From: Dipetalonema caudispina
Taxonomy: Eukaryota; Nematoda; Chromadorea; Rhabditida; Onchocercidae
Direction of reading: 5' to 3'
Length of the DNA stretch: 64,000 nucleotides
Assembly: GCA_013365325.1 (NCBI GenBank)
Contig: JABVXV010000033.1
Coordinates: forward strand, 248,001 to 312,000
The translations under genes and the position numbers were made by a program. Shown here piece after piece: positions 62,259 through 64,000 of the stretch. Below the pieces are notes generated by a model. That model was not told the origin of the DNA. It ran no database searches and saw only the letters and a list, made by a program, of their open reading frames with translations. Within the stretch, counting starts at the first letter, position 1; every line of letters begins with the position of its first letter.

Positions 62259-64000
62259 ATGCTCATTTGGATATTATCACTCAGCATCACATTATTATTT
62301 TCGATTATCATATCAGTAACAACTATCGTCACAGCGAGAACACCTTTACATCCAGTTGTATTAGGTAAGCTTTTCAATGATAATATGAATTTGCATTTCT
62401 ACAGAGAGAAAGTATAATATAAAATTTAATAATAACTATTTCAAAGAAAAAAAAAATACGGCAGTTTTTTAAATGGACATAAAAATTTATGATTACTTAA
62501 TGAGAATATGTATATTAAAAAGTTCTGCATGTAATAACTTCAATTCTACTAACAATTATATTGAACAATAAGTGGACAATAAAATTTACAGTACCCGGTT
62601 ATGGTGGATCGCAGTTGAAAGCAAAACTTACTGGAAAACCTAAAATTGTACATTATTGGTGTGCTCGAGAAACGGATGATTTTTTCGACTTATGGTTAAA
62701 TTTGGAGTTATTCTTGCCAGCAGTGATCGATTGTTGGGTGGATAATATGAAGTAAGTTGAATTCTAATGTAGATATATCAATTCCGAAAACAGGCTGTAA
62801 ACGAGATTTTGTCAAATTTTCATTGCGAGAAGCATTTTGTACTTCACTAATATGGAATATTTAAAGGATGGTATACAATAGAACAACGAACAAAACGTCA
62901 AGTATGCCGGGTGTCCTGATTAAGGTTCCCGGATTCCGGAATACAAGTACCGTGGAATGGTTGGATACGTCAAAAGCATCAGAAGGACGCTATTTCACTG
63001 ATATCGTTGAAGCACTCTTACCATTCGGTTATCGTAGAGGTAAAAATATTGTGGGTGCACCCTATGATTGGAGACAAGCGCCAAGTATTTCTTTGAATTT
63101 TCTATTTATTTTATTCTGAAATTCAAAAAAAAAAAAAAAAAGAAGTGTATCTAAATTACAAGATATTATGGGAGGAATTTTTTTGTTTTTCAAAGTTCTC
63201 CAATTACTTGGTAAATTTCTCAAAATTTAATCATATCCTCAACAATGTCAAATTTTCATTTTAATAAAGATAAGTGAATAAAAACTTGTGTATTCCTGTA
63301 CATTTTATCACTAAAATTGCAGATGAACTGGAAGATTATTATTCAAATTTGACGAAATTAATTGAAGAAACTTACCATTCTTGTGGTAACAGGAAAGTGA
63401 TCATTATTGCACATAGTATGGGTAATCCATTGATGCTCTACTTTTACAATAGCATCGTTGTACAGGTTCCGGAAAATTTTTTTCCCATTCCATAAATTTC
63501 TCATACAATTTTCATTAGTAATTCCAACTTTTAAATATATTTAAAACTAAAACTTGAAAAGTTCCTCAAATAATTTAAAAATAAATAGGGAGATATCTTG
63601 GAAATACATTTGAAAAGTTAAAAAATTTTTTCTAAAATTATTCAACATGTATTTCTTTAAATATAATTTGATCCCGATATATCTTTTCCTTGTTATGTGA
63701 AAGACATCGCAAAAGTTATTCTTAGAAGTTTCAAGCAAGCCATAGACTAACATTTTTAAGATTGTATATGTAAGCTAAGTTAGTTTGGCATGCAATAAGT
63801 TTGCATTGCATGCTTACATCATAGTGTTTTTACCAGTCAATTTTGCTTGTATTATTTCTAATAATGCAATTATTGCGCTTTCAATAAACTTGTCCGTTGA
63901 TTTTTCTAAATTAGTAATGTAATTAATCAATAACTTTCTGTGTTTTAATTTGAAAAAAATGAAAATGACAGGAATGGAAGGACAAATTTATTCAGTCGCA
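62259..64000 (+). CDS. PLA2G15: Lysosomal phospholipase A2 / LCAT-family acyltransferase (PLA2G15-like), 5' part
   Basis: Exons 62259-62364, 62592-62751, 62867-63084, 63323-63465 and 63972 to the window end join in phase; about 218 residues are visible and the C-terminal half is beyond the edge. The first about 28 residues form a hydrophobic signal peptide. Then come HPVVLVPGYGGSQLKAKL (oxyanion region), WLNLELFLPAVIDCWVDNM, GAPYDWRQAP and AHSMGN, with the nucleophile Ser at residue 193. Cys59 and Cys83 match the conserved disulfide of human LPLA2. The last exon starts EWKDKFIQS, matching the human WKDKYIRAF. The enzyme cleaves phospholipids at acid pH and transfers acyl groups to ceramide in lysosomes. 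The catalytic Asp and His are expected downstream. The exon-1 start is set by the signal peptide and the acceptor just before it. Confidence 0.93.

Noticed and set aside
1..64000. CRISPR arrays, bacterial insertions (for example from an endosymbiont), telomere repeats, transposase or reverse transcriptase genes
   Set aside because: Looked for typical repeats and protein motifs on both strands and saw none.

Overview
The window reads as nuclear DNA of a nematode, probably a clade III (spirurid/filarial-type) worm. It is AT-rich, and its genes have many short exons in AT-rich introns with GT/AG splice sites. The recognisable proteins are conserved animal proteins. Two start codons sit 4-12 bases after a good 3' splice signal, as expected for spliced-leader trans-splicing. 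Species cannot be fixed from the sequence alone. No bacterial, viral, CRISPR, rRNA or tRNA feature was seen.

Layout. (1) 1-423: last exon of a plus-strand gene, tentatively Headcase-like. (2) 3010-3201: a clear but unrecognised terminal exon on the minus strand encoding a membrane-protein C-terminus. (3) 10098-28555, plus: an 11-exon Islet-class LIM-homeobox gene (lim-7/ISL type) with large introns full of homopolymers and microsatellites; its first exon was not found. (4) 28556-34977: gene-poor DNA, followed by one isolated candidate exon (34980-35090). (5) 35952-51115: a compact minus-strand cluster in transcription order SPATS2-like, an unrecognised exon chain, AKAP17A-like, and translation factor eIF3i. 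All four were rebuilt exon by exon with matching splice phases. A 100-N scaffold gap in the last SPATS2-like exon is flanked by an exact 121-bp duplication, which looks like an unmerged contig overlap. (6) 51116-56700: divergent intergenic region. (7) 56701-60510, plus: hnRNP K-like three-KH gene (hrpk-1 type) with two alternative last exons and a GC-rich foldback block in intron 2. (8) 62259-64000, plus: 5' part of a lysosomal phospholipase A2 (PLA2G15/LCAT family) gene, cut by the window end.

Together, a slow-paced developmental regulator (Islet) lies in expanded, tract-rich DNA next to a dense housekeeping/RNA-metabolism block: eIF3i in translation initiation, AKAP17A in splicing and PKA anchoring, SPATS2-like as a predicted cytoplasmic RNA-associated protein, and hnRNP K in RNA binding. 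Single-base A/T runs of 12 or more are common in the first and almost absent from 35.1-46.8 kb.

Most coding exons were found by reading splice sites and conserved protein motifs, because single ORFs are short. Exon borders come from phase logic without transcript data.
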